From an uncultured Bacteroidales bacterium (lineage in GTDB: Bacteria; Bacteroidota; Bacteroidia; Bacteroidales; UBA932), in the NCBI GenBank assembly GCA_900317065.1, contig ONFK01000079.1, forward strand, positions 1 through 7,212: a stretch of DNA of 7,212 bases, in the 5' to 3' direction. The position numbers and the translations under genes were made by a program. The first letter of the stretch is position 1, and every line of letters begins with the position of its first letter. This document shows positions 1-6,245 of the stretch, piece by piece. The notes beneath the pieces are model-generated. The model worked only from the letters and a program-made list of their open reading frames with translations, was not told the DNA's origin and ran no database searches.

Positions 1-327
1 ATCATCCCCAGCCAGACCGGAGACATGAAGCTGGAAGCGAATCTGGAATACAGGTTCAAGGTATTCTGGAAACTGGAAGGGGCGCTGTTCACGGACATAG
101 GAAACGTCTGGAACCTCAAGGAGATTCCTTCGGACTTTCTTGCAAGCCTTGCCGCCGACTGGGGTACGGGAGTGCGCCTCAACCTGGACTTCATTCTGCT
201 GCGAATCGATTTCGGCATGAAGGTCTACGATCCCTCCCGCAACGCCGGAGAGCGCTTCCTGAATCCGGGAAGATGGCTTCGCCGCGGAGGCAACGCCTTC
301 CACTTCGGCATAGGTTATCCGTTCTGA
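1..327 (+). CDS. Omp85-family outer-membrane assembly protein (TamL/BamA-like), C-terminal fragment
   Basis: The reading frame is open from the first base to a TGA at 325-327, so this is the last 108 residues of a gene that begins left of the window. The visible part reads as the final strands of a 16-stranded Omp85 barrel. It contains an FTDIGNVW segment, typical of BamA/TamA barrels; a GTGVRLNLDFILLRIDFG stretch followed by KVYDP; and a C-terminal strand ending GIGYPF, a terminal-Phe signal recognised by the BAM complex. Family members sit in the outer membrane and insert or translocate other envelope proteins. In Bacteroidetes a lipoprotein version (TamL) is common, and the VYDP...ERF layout resembles it. 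The POTRA domains and N-terminus are outside the window, so BamA and TamL cannot be separated here. The ATG at 25-27 lies inside the barrel and is not a start. The gene converges on rarA, with 10 bases between stops. Confidence 0.78.
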   Translation: MIPSQTGDMKLEANLEYRFKVFWKLEGALFTDIGNVWNLKEIPSDFLASLAADWGTGVRLNLDFILLRIDFGMKVYDPSRNAGERFLNPGRWLRRGGNAFHFGIGYPF

Positions 328-337
328 CGCACGTCTT

Positions 338-1627
338 TTATTTCGAGTAGTATTTCGGCCAGCACATCTGGAGGTACGCCTTCAGGGCGTCTTCGTGCCT
401 GTTGGGGGCGGGATGATAGAAAACACGGCCTTCCAGGCCTGCAGGCATGAATTCCTGGTCCACGAAGTGTCCGGGATAATCGTGGGCGTACTTGTAGCCG
501 TCGGAATAGCCGAGATCCTCCATGAGTTTGGTGGGGGCATTGCGAAGGTGGAGGGGCACTGCTCGTGTCTTGTCTTCCTTCGCGACCTGCAGAGCCTCTT
601 CCAGCGCCATATACGAGGCATTGCTCTTGGGCGAGGAGGCCAGATAGACCGTGCATTCGGCAAGCGGAATCCGTGCCTCGGGCATACCTATCTGGTTGAC
701 TACCTGGAAAGTGGCGTTCGCCAGCAGCAGGGCGTTCGGATTCGCCAGGCCCACGTCTTCGGACGCACTCAGGCACAGGCGGCGGGCTATGAAAAGGGGA
801 TCCTCCCCGCCGTCCAGCATCCTTGCCAGATAGTAGATGGCGGCGTTGGGGTCGGACCCGCGTATGCTCTTGATGAAGGCGGAGATTATGTCGTAGTGCA
901 TTTCCCCGTCCTTGTCGTAGATGGCGACATTCTCGTTCAGGCAGGAAGTTACGGTCTTGTTGTCGATCACCACCTTTTTCCTGCCCGCCTGGGAATCGAC
1001 CACCAGCTCAAGGATGTTCAGGAGCTTGCGCCCGTCTCCGCCGGACTGGCGGAACAGGGCCTCCGTCTCTCTTACGTCGATGTTTCTTTCCTTCAGAACC
1101 TCATCCTTGGAGATGGCTTTGTCGAGCAATATCCTGAGATCCTGCACCTCCAGACTCTTGAGGACGTATACCTGGCATCTCGAGAGAAGGGGAGTGATGA
1201 CTTCGAACGAAGGGTTTTCCGTAGTGGCGCCTATCAGCACCACGGTGCCGGCTTCGACCGCCCCGAGAAGGGCATCCTGCTGCGCCTTGTTGAAGCGGTG
1301 AATCTCGTCGATGAAAAGTACAGGAGAAGCATTCTGGGAGAAAATCCCGCCGGACCTGGCGGCGTCGATAACTTCCCGGACTTCCTTCACTCCCGCGCTG
1401 ACGGCACTGAGGGTGAAAAACTCCCTTTTGCAGGAATCGGCTATGATTCTTGCAAGGGTGGTCTTGCCTACGCCCGGAGGGCCCCACAGTATGAAGGAAC
1501 TCAGGTTGCCGCTCTCTATCATGTTGCGGAGTATGCAACCCTTGCCGACCAGATGCCGCTGGCCTACATAATCGTCGAGAGAATGCGGCCGAAGACGTTC
1601 AGGAAGCGGAGGAAGGAGACCTGTCAT
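338..1627 (-). CDS. rarA: Replication-associated recombination protein A (RarA/MgsA), AAA+ ATPase
   Basis: This is a 429-residue AAA+ ATPase, full length for the RarA/Mgs1/WRNIP1 family, which acts at stalled replication forks and gaps and binds single-stranded DNA-binding protein. Visible motifs are: the N-terminal RPHSLDDYVGQ box (about residues 13-23); Walker A GPPGVGKT (49-56); Walker B LFIDEIH (104-110); sensor 1 GATTENPS (133-140); and arginine finger LLSR (to 150). The clamp-loader-like C-terminal half follows, with ISAFIKSIRGSDPNAAIYYL, then RRL..SASEDVGLANP, and near the end HDYPGHFV. The frame stays open upstream to 1741, but the extra 38 codons lie inside the neighbouring gene and do not look like RarA. 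The ATG at 1625-1627 directly precedes the conserved N-terminus and overlaps the stop of the upstream acetyltransferase gene as TAATG, which implies translational coupling. The purine-rich AAAAAGGAAATC just upstream may help initiation. Confidence 0.95.
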   Translation of the reverse strand: MTGLLPPLPERLRPHSLDDYVGQRHLVGKGCILRNMIESGNLSSFILWGPPGVGKTTLARIIADSCKREFFTLSAVSAGVKEVREVIDAARSGGIFSQNASPVLFIDEIHRFNKAQQDALLGAVEAGTVVLIGATTENPSFEVITPLLSRCQVYVLKSLEVQDLRILLDKAISKDEVLKERNIDVRETEALFRQSGGDGRKLLNILELVVDSQAGRKKVVIDNKTVTSCLNENVAIYDKDGEMHYDIISAFIKSIRGSDPNAAIYYLARMLDGGEDPLFIARRLCLSASEDVGLANPNALLLANATFQVVNQIGMPEARIPLAECTVYLASSPKSNASYMALEEALQVAKEDKTRAVPLHLRNAPTKLMEDLGYSDGYKYAHDYPGHFVDQEFMPAGLEGRVFYHPAPNRHEDALKAYLQMCWPKYYSK

Positions 1628-1629
1628 TA
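1625..1629 (-). other. TAATG stop/start overlap (translational coupling)
   Basis: On the minus strand the TAA ending the acetyltransferase gene (1629-1627) shares its last A with the ATG of rarA (1627-1625). Such one-base overlaps usually mean that a terminating ribosome re-initiates on the next gene, so the two proteins are probably made from one transcript. The overlap is seen directly; the coupling is inferred. Confidence 0.75.
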
Positions 1630-2766
1630 CCTGATTTCCTTTTTGTATGAACGGCGGCGTTTGTGCTGGATGCGCTCGAACGCCTCGAAATGATTCCTGA
1701 TGCTGTGGTTGTCCTCGAGTTCGGCATTGGTTTCCGCCCATTTGACACCCATCTTCTGGTATTTATGGAACATGTCACATACCAAAAGGGCTGTCACTCC
1801 TGTATTGCGCACGTCGGAACGGGCCCCCATGAGAAGGAGCTCGGCGCCCTCGCTGTGCTTGATGAACAGGGATTTGAGCAGATGCCACCAACCGAAGGGG
1901 AAGAGCCTCCCGCGGGACTTGATCAGGGCATCGGCAAGCGAGGGCATCGTTATGCCATATGCGACGATTTCCCCCTTTTCATTCTCTATTGAGCTGATAT
2001 AACGCAGGTCAAGTATCTTGAGATAGAAACCTATGTATTTGTCCGCCAGATTGTCCGGCAGCATGGTATATTCGTAGAGATCCTTGTAGGTATCCGTAAT
2101 CAGGGCAAAGAGTTTTGTCGCATAACCCTCTTTGCGGATGATCTTGCGCGTAACCGGACGTATGACAAAATTGTTCCTCTCGGCGACTATCCTGGCCACT
2201 CTCTCGAACTTCTCCGGAATCTGTTCCGGAATGGTGATCCTGTATTCCAGCCAGTCGGCATCCTTGCTGAAACCGAGGGCTTCGATGTGACTGACATAAT
2301 AGGGGTGGTTGTATATCAGAGGCATCGTGCTTTGCTGGTCGAAGCCTTCCACCAGCATACCTTCCGGATCGAAATCAGTAAAGCCAAGCGGCCCGACTAT
2401 ATGAGTCATTCCGTGAGCCTTGCCGAATTCTTCCACTTTGGCAATGAGGGCCGCGGAGACCTCTTTGTCGTCGATTACGTCGAACCAGCCGAAACGCACC
2501 TCATCGTGCTTCCAGTGCTCGTTGGCCCAGCGGTTGATTATTCCCGCGATTCTTCCGACGGGCTCGCCATCCCTGTATGCCATATACAGCACCTGGTCGC
2601 AGAAATCGGATGCGGGGTTCTTTAAAGGGTTCAATGTATCCATCTCGTCGAAAACGAGATTCGGGACATAGTACGGATTGTTCCTATACAGTTTCTCTGG
2701 GAAAAGGATGAACTGTCTCAACTGTTTTTTGTCCGAGGGATCTATTATCCTGATTTCGACACTCAT
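1627..2766 (-). CDS. GNAT-fold N-acetyltransferase-like protein, double domain
   Basis: This is a 379-residue soluble protein with no signal peptide or membrane segment. It appears to contain two GNAT (acyl-CoA N-acyltransferase) halves. The first (about residues 1-175) has PVGRIAGIINRW (69-80), with the V-G-R-I pattern of the GNAT central strand; an FGWFDVIDD block (92-100); and IVGPLGFTDFDPEGMLVEGF (123-142), a signature I associate with a widespread Bacteroidetes family annotated only as N-acetyltransferase. The second half (about 240-379) has EIVAYGITMPSLADAL and ends WAETNAELEDNHSIRNHFEAF, the N-A-E-L-E-D-N motif of a GNAT C-terminal region, then a basic tail HKRRRSYKKEIR. The substrate is unknown. 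A GTG at 2787 would add seven residues, but the ATG at 2764-2766 fits better: it is an ATG, and the inferred promoter (2795-2825) would leave almost no leader before the GTG. The gene is the first of a pair with rarA. Confidence 0.72.
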   Translation of the reverse strand: MSVEIRIIDPSDKKQLRQFILFPEKLYRNNPYYVPNLVFDEMDTLNPLKNPASDFCDQVLYMAYRDGEPVGRIAGIINRWANEHWKHDEVRFGWFDVIDDKEVSAALIAKVEEFGKAHGMTHIVGPLGFTDFDPEGMLVEGFDQQSTMPLIYNHPYYVSHIEALGFSKDADWLEYRITIPEQIPEKFERVARIVAERNNFVIRPVTRKIIRKEGYATKLFALITDTYKDLYEYTMLPDNLADKYIGFYLKILDLRYISSIENEKGEIVAYGITMPSLADALIKSRGRLFPFGWWHLLKSLFIKHSEGAELLLMGARSDVRNTGVTALLVCDMFHKYQKMGVKWAETNAELEDNHSIRNHFEAFERIQHKRRRSYKKEIR

Positions 2767-2794
2767 AATACTTCGGTTTCGGTACACTAAACTG

Positions 2795-2825
2795 CGAATT
2801 TATACTTTTTTGAAATAAAATCAAA
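2795..2825 (-). promoter_or_regulatory. Candidate Bacteroidetes-type promoter for acetyltransferase-rarA
   Basis: On the minus strand TTTG (2825-2822) is followed after exactly 19 bases by TAAATTCG (2802-2795). The known Bacteroidetes sigma-ABfr consensus is TTTG, 19-21 bases, TAnnTTTG, so this matches with one mismatch in the -7 box. Transcription would start near 2788-2790, giving a leader of about 22 bases before the ATG at 2766. The motif is seen directly; activity is inferred. Confidence 0.5.
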
Positions 2826-2843
2826 TATTAATTGCTAACTTCG
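2809..2843 (+). promoter_or_regulatory. Weak candidate promoter for the exported-protein pair
   Basis: On the plus strand TTTG (2809-2812) precedes TAACTTCG (2836-2843). The -7-like box has the same single mismatch as the opposing promoter, but the spacer is 23 bases, longer than the usual 19-21. Transcription would begin near 2850, leaving a short leader of about a dozen bases. The two divergent promoters would overlap, so they may compete or be controlled together. Confidence 0.3.
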
Positions 2844-2862
2844 GAGCAGAACCGAAAACCGA

Positions 2863-3393
2863 ATGAAACAGCGAATCATCATTGCTTCCGTACTGGCCAT
2901 GTTTGCGATGCACGGCGTTGCAGACGCCGGAGAACTGTCAGCCGGGGTATTCAACTCATTCAAGGGTTTCGGCCTGAGCCTGGATTATGCGCCGAGCACG
3001 GGCATTCTCAATTCCTTCATGGTATATGCCGACACCTACAGGGTGTTTTCCGGCACATACAGGGATGCAGGAATCAAGATGGTATATCTGCACTACAACA
3101 GACTGAAGAGTTTTGAATCGGACGCCGCCTCGTTCGACATTCTTCTGGGCCCCGGAGCAAGCACGGGCTATGTCCGGGATGCCGGTTCGGAATTATTCGG
3201 CTTCATTCTGAGCGCCGATGTCGCGATAGCCCTCAGGGCAAGATTCCAAAGGAATATAGACCTTGAGCTTGGCGCGGTGGCCGAGTTGGGTTTCATCTCC
3301 GGAGACAATGGCGGAAAATTCCAGATGAGCATGTATGACAACGGGCTGGCGCAGGCGTTGCTCCCATTCCTTAAAATAATGGTAAGATTCTGA
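2863..3393 (+). CDS. Small exported protein, probable outer-membrane beta-barrel (uncharacterised)
   Basis: This 176-residue protein is not one I recognise by name. It begins with a clear Sec signal peptide: basic MKQR, hydrophobic core IIIASVLAMFAM, and an A-D-A cleavage site after residue 22. The mature part, about 154 residues, is rich in alternating polar/hydrophobic strands: GFGLSLDYAP (36-45), FMVYADTYRVF (52-62), IKMVYLHYNRL (71-81), FDILLGPGASTGYV (91-104), FGFILSADVAIALRARF (112-128) and IDLELGAVAELGFISG (132-147). It ends in a terminal Phe (KIMVRF). The pattern and length suit an 8-stranded outer-membrane barrel, as in OmpW/OmpX-sized proteins, with no sequence match claimed. It has no transmembrane helix beyond the signal, and no cysteine. 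The ATG at 2863 places the signal peptide at the very N-terminus. Its TGA overlaps the next ATG, so the two are likely co-translated partners. Confidence 0.65.
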   Translation: MKQRIIIASVLAMFAMHGVADAGELSAGVFNSFKGFGLSLDYAPSTGILNSFMVYADTYRVFSGTYRDAGIKMVYLHYNRLKSFESDAASFDILLGPGASTGYVRDAGSELFGFILSADVAIALRARFQRNIDLELGAVAELGFISGDNGGKFQMSMYDNGLAQALLPFLKIMVRF

Positions 3394-3395
3394 TG
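3391..3395 (+). other. TGATG stop/start overlap (translational coupling)
   Basis: The TGA ending the first exported-protein gene (3391-3393) shares its A with the ATG of the second (3393-3395). The overlap is seen directly. It suggests a single transcript and coupled translation of the two envelope proteins. Confidence 0.75.
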
Positions 3396-4007
3396 AAAAG
3401 GCTGTGTCCATATCTGCTTGCACTGATGCTCTGCTGCCAGTCGCTGAATGCCGGCGGAGGCTCCTTCCTGCAGCGTTTCCATCCGGGAATCGAGTGGGGT
3501 TTTTCCCCGATGCCCGCCGAGTATCATCACTACAACTATCTGGACCAGTCCATAGGTTTCCGCATCAATGACAAGGGATGGAGCTATCCATGTCACCTCA
3601 ACGCATTCATTCTCGCCGGAGTAAGCTTCGACCTCTCGCCCCGCATCGACATCGCCGTCCTTTCAGGTTACCAGGGAATCAGCGTCCAGCGAAGGACCGT
3701 GCCGCTGATCGGACGTGTCTCTTACTATTTCTGCGGCAAAGAGAAGGACGGATTCCTTGTCTTCGGCGATGCCGGACTCTTCCTTAGCAAAAACCAGAAA
3801 TATGGCAGGCAGACAGAGGCCGGCGCAGGGTACATGCTTACCCTCGCGCCGCACTGTTCCCTTGTGTTCCGCATAGGGGGCAGGGTAGTCTACGACCGCC
3901 CGGATGTCTGGGATCCCATCGAGGAAGAATACATTTCAGCGCGCAACATCAAGCGGAACGATGCCTGGTATTACGCGCTGAATCTGGGTGTAGGCCTGTA
4001 TTTCTAA
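3393..4007 (+). CDS. Exported protein, probable outer-membrane beta-barrel (uncharacterised)
   Basis: This 204-residue protein belongs to no family I can name. A signal peptide is evident: MKR, hydrophobic PYLLALMLCC, and a probable cleavage after SLNA at residue 20. The LMLCC stretch is not a good lipobox, so a lipoprotein is unlikely. The mature chain alternates short turns with amphipathic strands: AFILAGVSFDLSPRIDIAVLS (71-91), LIGRVSYYF (105-113), FLVFGDAGLFLS (121-132), GAGYMLTLAP (144-153) and CSLVFRIGGRVVYD (155-168). It closes with WYYALNLGVGLYF, a strong beta-barrel assembly signal with terminal Phe. The YYALNLGVGLYF end and FGDAGLF motif recall OmpA-like or porin-like small barrels of Bacteroidetes. 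Mature cysteines are at 67, 114 and 155. It is the second gene of the coupled pair. Its TAA overlaps the TAG of the convergent cysteate synthase-like gene (shared bases 4004-4007). Confidence 0.68.
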   Translation: MKRLCPYLLALMLCCQSLNAGGGSFLQRFHPGIEWGFSPMPAEYHHYNYLDQSIGFRINDKGWSYPCHLNAFILAGVSFDLSPRIDIAVLSGYQGISVQRRTVPLIGRVSYYFCGKEKDGFLVFGDAGLFLSKNQKYGRQTEAGAGYMLTLAPHCSLVFRIGGRVVYDRPDVWDPIEEEYISARNIKRNDAWYYALNLGVGLYF

Positions 4008-5287
4008 AACAGGGAATCTACTTTCGTAATAATCTCGTCGGCGGTAAGTTCGGGGCTGAGCACAAGTGAAGGCTCGAGCAGATGATATCCCTTGCCCATC
4101 GCAGCCAGCGAGCCGCCTCCGGTAATGTTGAGCATGATCACATCCTCTTTGCCCACCTTGCCTTCGCGCACAGCCGTTGCAAGGGAGTGTACGGCACAGG
4201 CCGGAGCCGGGAAGATGTCGTATCCTTCCAGATTGCGGAACTGCAGTATCCAGTAGATGATGTCGTCGTTGCTCGCGAGGAAAGTGTCTCCCTTGGTATC
4301 GAGGAGGGCGTCATAAAGGCCGCCGGCAAGGCTGTACGGGGGTTTGCGGTTGCTGAGAACCTTTGCAAGTATGCTTTCGGCCTGACGGCGTCCGGTATCG
4401 GGGTCAAGGGCGGCGAGTTCGCGCTTTCCGGCCTGCCAGGAATCGTGCAGCAGGGTGAAAGGCTTGTTCTGTGCGACGAAGATTTTCATCTTGTGGCTGC
4501 CGAAACGACCGTCTTCTATAAGGCGCAGATTGTTTTCCCAGGCGGCTATCGCACCTGTCCCGGATCCGACTGCCTGGAAATAGGCGTCGGGAATGCGTCC
4601 TATGGCCTCTACGGCAGATAGCAGGGTGGTTCCCATTCCGTCCCTTCTGGCGACGTTCTTGGCACCTCCTTCGGCGAAATAACGGGAATCCTGGCAGAGT
4701 TTGTCGCCAAGGGCTATGGCATCGTAATAATCGGAGCCGGCAGGGGAGGCGACAAGCTTCACGCAGGGATTCAGTTTATGCTGGAACCAGAGATCGTGAC
4801 GGTTGTCCAGAGGAACGCAGATCACGATTGGAATCAGATTGTCGGAGCAAACCTGCGCGAAGGCACGGGCGGTGTTGCCGGCAGACTGGACCACAAGCGT
4901 GCGCTTCTCCTTCCTGTCGAGTCTTGCGCAAACGCTGAACGCCTCGGTTTCCTTGAAAGAACAGGTCTGGAACTTGGCTCCGATCTTGGGATTGTATCCC
5001 GAGAAGGTAATGTAGAGGTTGTCCAGACCGAGGAACTTGCCGAGCCCTTTGCTATGATAGGTGACAGGTGCGCAGGAATGGCGCAGGGTTCTGTTTATCG
5101 GCATCCACTCTGCATAACGGTAAAGCCCCTTGAGGTCGTCTCTGGGAGTGAATTTCTTGTTTTCGTAAACGGCGCGGACAAGCGAGGGTGAACTGGCCTC
5201 CGGATCTGCAAGCATCCACCCGCGGTCTTCAAACACGCGACCGGTGCCTACATTCATCAGCTTGTACTTGGTACCTTGGAATCTCAT
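4004..5287 (-). CDS. PLP-dependent cysteate synthase-like enzyme (threonine synthase fold)
   Basis: This 427-residue cytoplasmic fold-type II PLP enzyme best fits the cysteate synthase branch of the threonine synthase family. Cysteate synthase (EC 2.5.1.76) converts O-phospho-L-serine and sulfite to L-cysteate and phosphate. Supporting segments are: GLYRYAEWMPINRTL (54-68); SCAPVTYHSKGL (71-82); FSGYNPKIGA (95-104); CSFKETEA (109-116), with K112 the probable Schiff-base lysine; SAGNTARAF (135-143); the phosphate-binding loop GSGTGA (241-246); and NITGGG (387-392). True bacterial threonine synthases usually have SFKDR-type motifs, and SFKE(T/L)EA is what I recall for cysteate synthases. The N-terminal region that is often a CxxC zinc ribbon in relatives reads MNVGTGRVFED here, without the cysteines. 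In methanogens cysteate feeds coenzyme M; in Bacteroidetes it is condensed with acyl chains to make sulfonolipids (capnines). It is last in a three-gene operon, 12 bases after the antiporter. The alternative is a divergent threonine synthase paralogue. Confidence 0.76.
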   Translation of the reverse strand: MRFQGTKYKLMNVGTGRVFEDRGWMLADPEASSPSLVRAVYENKKFTPRDDLKGLYRYAEWMPINRTLRHSCAPVTYHSKGLGKFLGLDNLYITFSGYNPKIGAKFQTCSFKETEAFSVCARLDRKEKRTLVVQSAGNTARAFAQVCSDNLIPIVICVPLDNRHDLWFQHKLNPCVKLVASPAGSDYYDAIALGDKLCQDSRYFAEGGAKNVARRDGMGTTLLSAVEAIGRIPDAYFQAVGSGTGAIAAWENNLRLIEDGRFGSHKMKIFVAQNKPFTLLHDSWQAGKRELAALDPDTGRRQAESILAKVLSNRKPPYSLAGGLYDALLDTKGDTFLASNDDIIYWILQFRNLEGYDIFPAPACAVHSLATAVREGKVGKEDVIMLNITGGGSLAAMGKGYHLLEPSLVLSPELTADEIITKVDSLF

Positions 5288-5299
5288 TGTGGTTCAGGT

Positions 5300-6235
5300 T
5301 TATAGATTGATAAACAATTTTGTCATATATGCGGCGAAAAGCAGCAGCAGAAGACTGGCGTCGAAGCGGTCCAGCAAATTCTTCCTGCCTGTATAGATGC
5401 CGGTCCAGACAAGGATTATGCTGAGCAGCAAGGCCGCATAGTCCCACAAGTCTATCCTTGCGAAACTGGTGGGAGAGATGACGGCCGACACTCCGAGGAT
5501 GAGCAGAAGATTGAACACATTCGACCCGAGGATGTTCCCGAGGGCCATCTGGCTGCGTTTCTTCGCGAGTGCCACTATGCTCGTGACAAGTTCCGGCAGG
5601 GATGTGCCCATCGCAAGCACGGTGATGGCGATGAATTTGTCGCTTACGCCAAGCATCCTGGCCACATTCTCGGCGGATTCTACAAAAAGACGGCCTCCGA
5701 ACACCAGGCATGCGAGCCCGCCGGCAATCAGTACTATTGACGCGAATGTGCCGAATTCCTTGGCATCTTCCGGCGTCTGCTCCTGAGCGGTATCATCCGA
5801 GCGGAAACTCCATATGATGTAGATAGCGAAGATTACGACCATTATAATGCCTTCCGCACGGGACAATCCTCCGTAGTAGCCGAAGAAGGCTACCAGGAAT
5901 GAGACGAGAATGGTCAGAGGGATATCCCTGAATTTGTTCTGTCGTGTGATCGCCATTGGAGCGAACATGGCGGAAACCGCAAGAATCAGCGCGGTATTGA
6001 AAATATTCGAGCCTATTACGTTGCCGACTGCGATGTCCGAGTTGCGGGCCAGGGCCCCTGTGACGCTTACCACGAGTTCGGGGAGCGAAGTGCCGAAACC
6101 CACTATCACCAGACCTATGACGAACTCGCTGACGCCGGTCCTGCGTGCAACGCTGGATGCTCCGTCGACCAGGGCGTTCGCTCCTCCGATAACCATCGCC
6201 AGGCCGAGTATAAGTGCTGCTATCTGTAAAAACAT
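5300..6235 (-). CDS. Sodium/calcium antiporter of the CaCA family (YrbG-like)
   Basis: This 311-residue inner-membrane protein shows the classic inverted duplication of the Ca2+:cation antiporter family. Alpha-1 repeat: GFGTSLPELVVSV (46-58) through AVGNVIGSNIFN (69-80). Alpha-2 repeat: AMGTSLPELVTSI (208-220) through ALGNILGSNVFN (231-242). The conserved Glu in each GTSLPE (E53 and E215), together with the GSN-FN elements, forms the cation-binding site in known structures. About ten hydrophobic segments are visible, split by a charged cytoplasmic loop (about 144-162, SFRSDDTAQEQTPEDAKE). Length is normal for bacterial YrbG-type members. They exchange Na+ or H+ for Ca2+, usually for calcium export; the exact ions cannot be read from sequence. 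The ATG at 6233-6235 follows the RNA methyltransferase stop by 10 bases, so the genes share a transcript. Confidence 0.95.
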   Translation of the reverse strand: MFLQIAALILGLAMVIGGANALVDGASSVARRTGVSEFVIGLVIVGFGTSLPELVVSVTGALARNSDIAVGNVIGSNIFNTALILAVSAMFAPMAITRQNKFRDIPLTILVSFLVAFFGYYGGLSRAEGIIMVVIFAIYIIWSFRSDDTAQEQTPEDAKEFGTFASIVLIAGGLACLVFGGRLFVESAENVARMLGVSDKFIAITVLAMGTSLPELVTSIVALAKKRSQMALGNILGSNVFNLLLILGVSAVISPTSFARIDLWDYAALLLSIILVWTGIYTGRKNLLDRFDASLLLLLFAAYMTKLFINL

Positions 6236-6245
6236 AGCCGTAAAG

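Larger units (their letters stand above)
2767..2862. promoter_or_regulatory. Divergent intergenic region between acetyltransferase and exported-protein genes
   Basis: This 96-base AT-rich gap is the only real non-coding stretch in the window. It separates two outward-facing gene pairs and must carry promoters for both. Neither start codon has a recognisable Shine-Dalgarno sequence at normal distance (a GGAG at 2843-2846 is too far from the ATG at 2863). This is usual in Bacteroidetes, where A-rich sequence before the start often substitutes. Confidence 0.8.
2772..2863. repeat. Imperfect inverted repeat flanking the divergent promoters
   Basis: The left arm TTCGGTTTCGGT (2772-2783) has the reverse complement ACCGAAACCGAA. 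The right arm at 2851-2863 reads ACCGAAAACCGAA, identical apart from one extra A. The arms lie at equivalent places just upstream of the two start codons, so each transcript would carry the same ACCGAAA(A)CCGAA element in its short leader. Each arm is itself a near tandem repeat of CCGAAA. It could be a regulator site, a shared leader element for translation, or chance. Confidence 0.5.

Noticed and set aside
395..1693. A 432-codon plus-strand open frame opposite rarA
   Set aside because: It lies wholly antisense to a clear RarA with intact ATPase motifs, its translation shows no recognisable domain, and codon bias explains the lack of stops.
1628..1741. An upstream extension of rarA by 38 codons
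   Set aside because: It lies inside the acetyltransferase coding region and does not resemble the RarA N-terminus. The ATG at 1625-1627 fits both the family start and the TAATG junction.
2767..2787. GTG at 2787 as the start of the acetyltransferase
   Set aside because: It adds only MYRNRSI-type residues, is a rarer start, and would leave almost no leader after the inferred promoter. The ATG at 2764-2766 is preferred.
3393..3440. Lipoprotein signal in the second exported protein (LMLCC)
   Set aside because: The residues before the cysteines do not fit a lipobox well, and the C-terminal barrel signal favours an integral outer-membrane protein cleaved after SLNA.
4082..5191. Plus-strand open frames opposite the cysteate synthase-like gene (4082-4621 and 4778-5191)
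   Set aside because: They are in-register antisense shadows with no signal peptide or domain, opposite a conserved enzyme.
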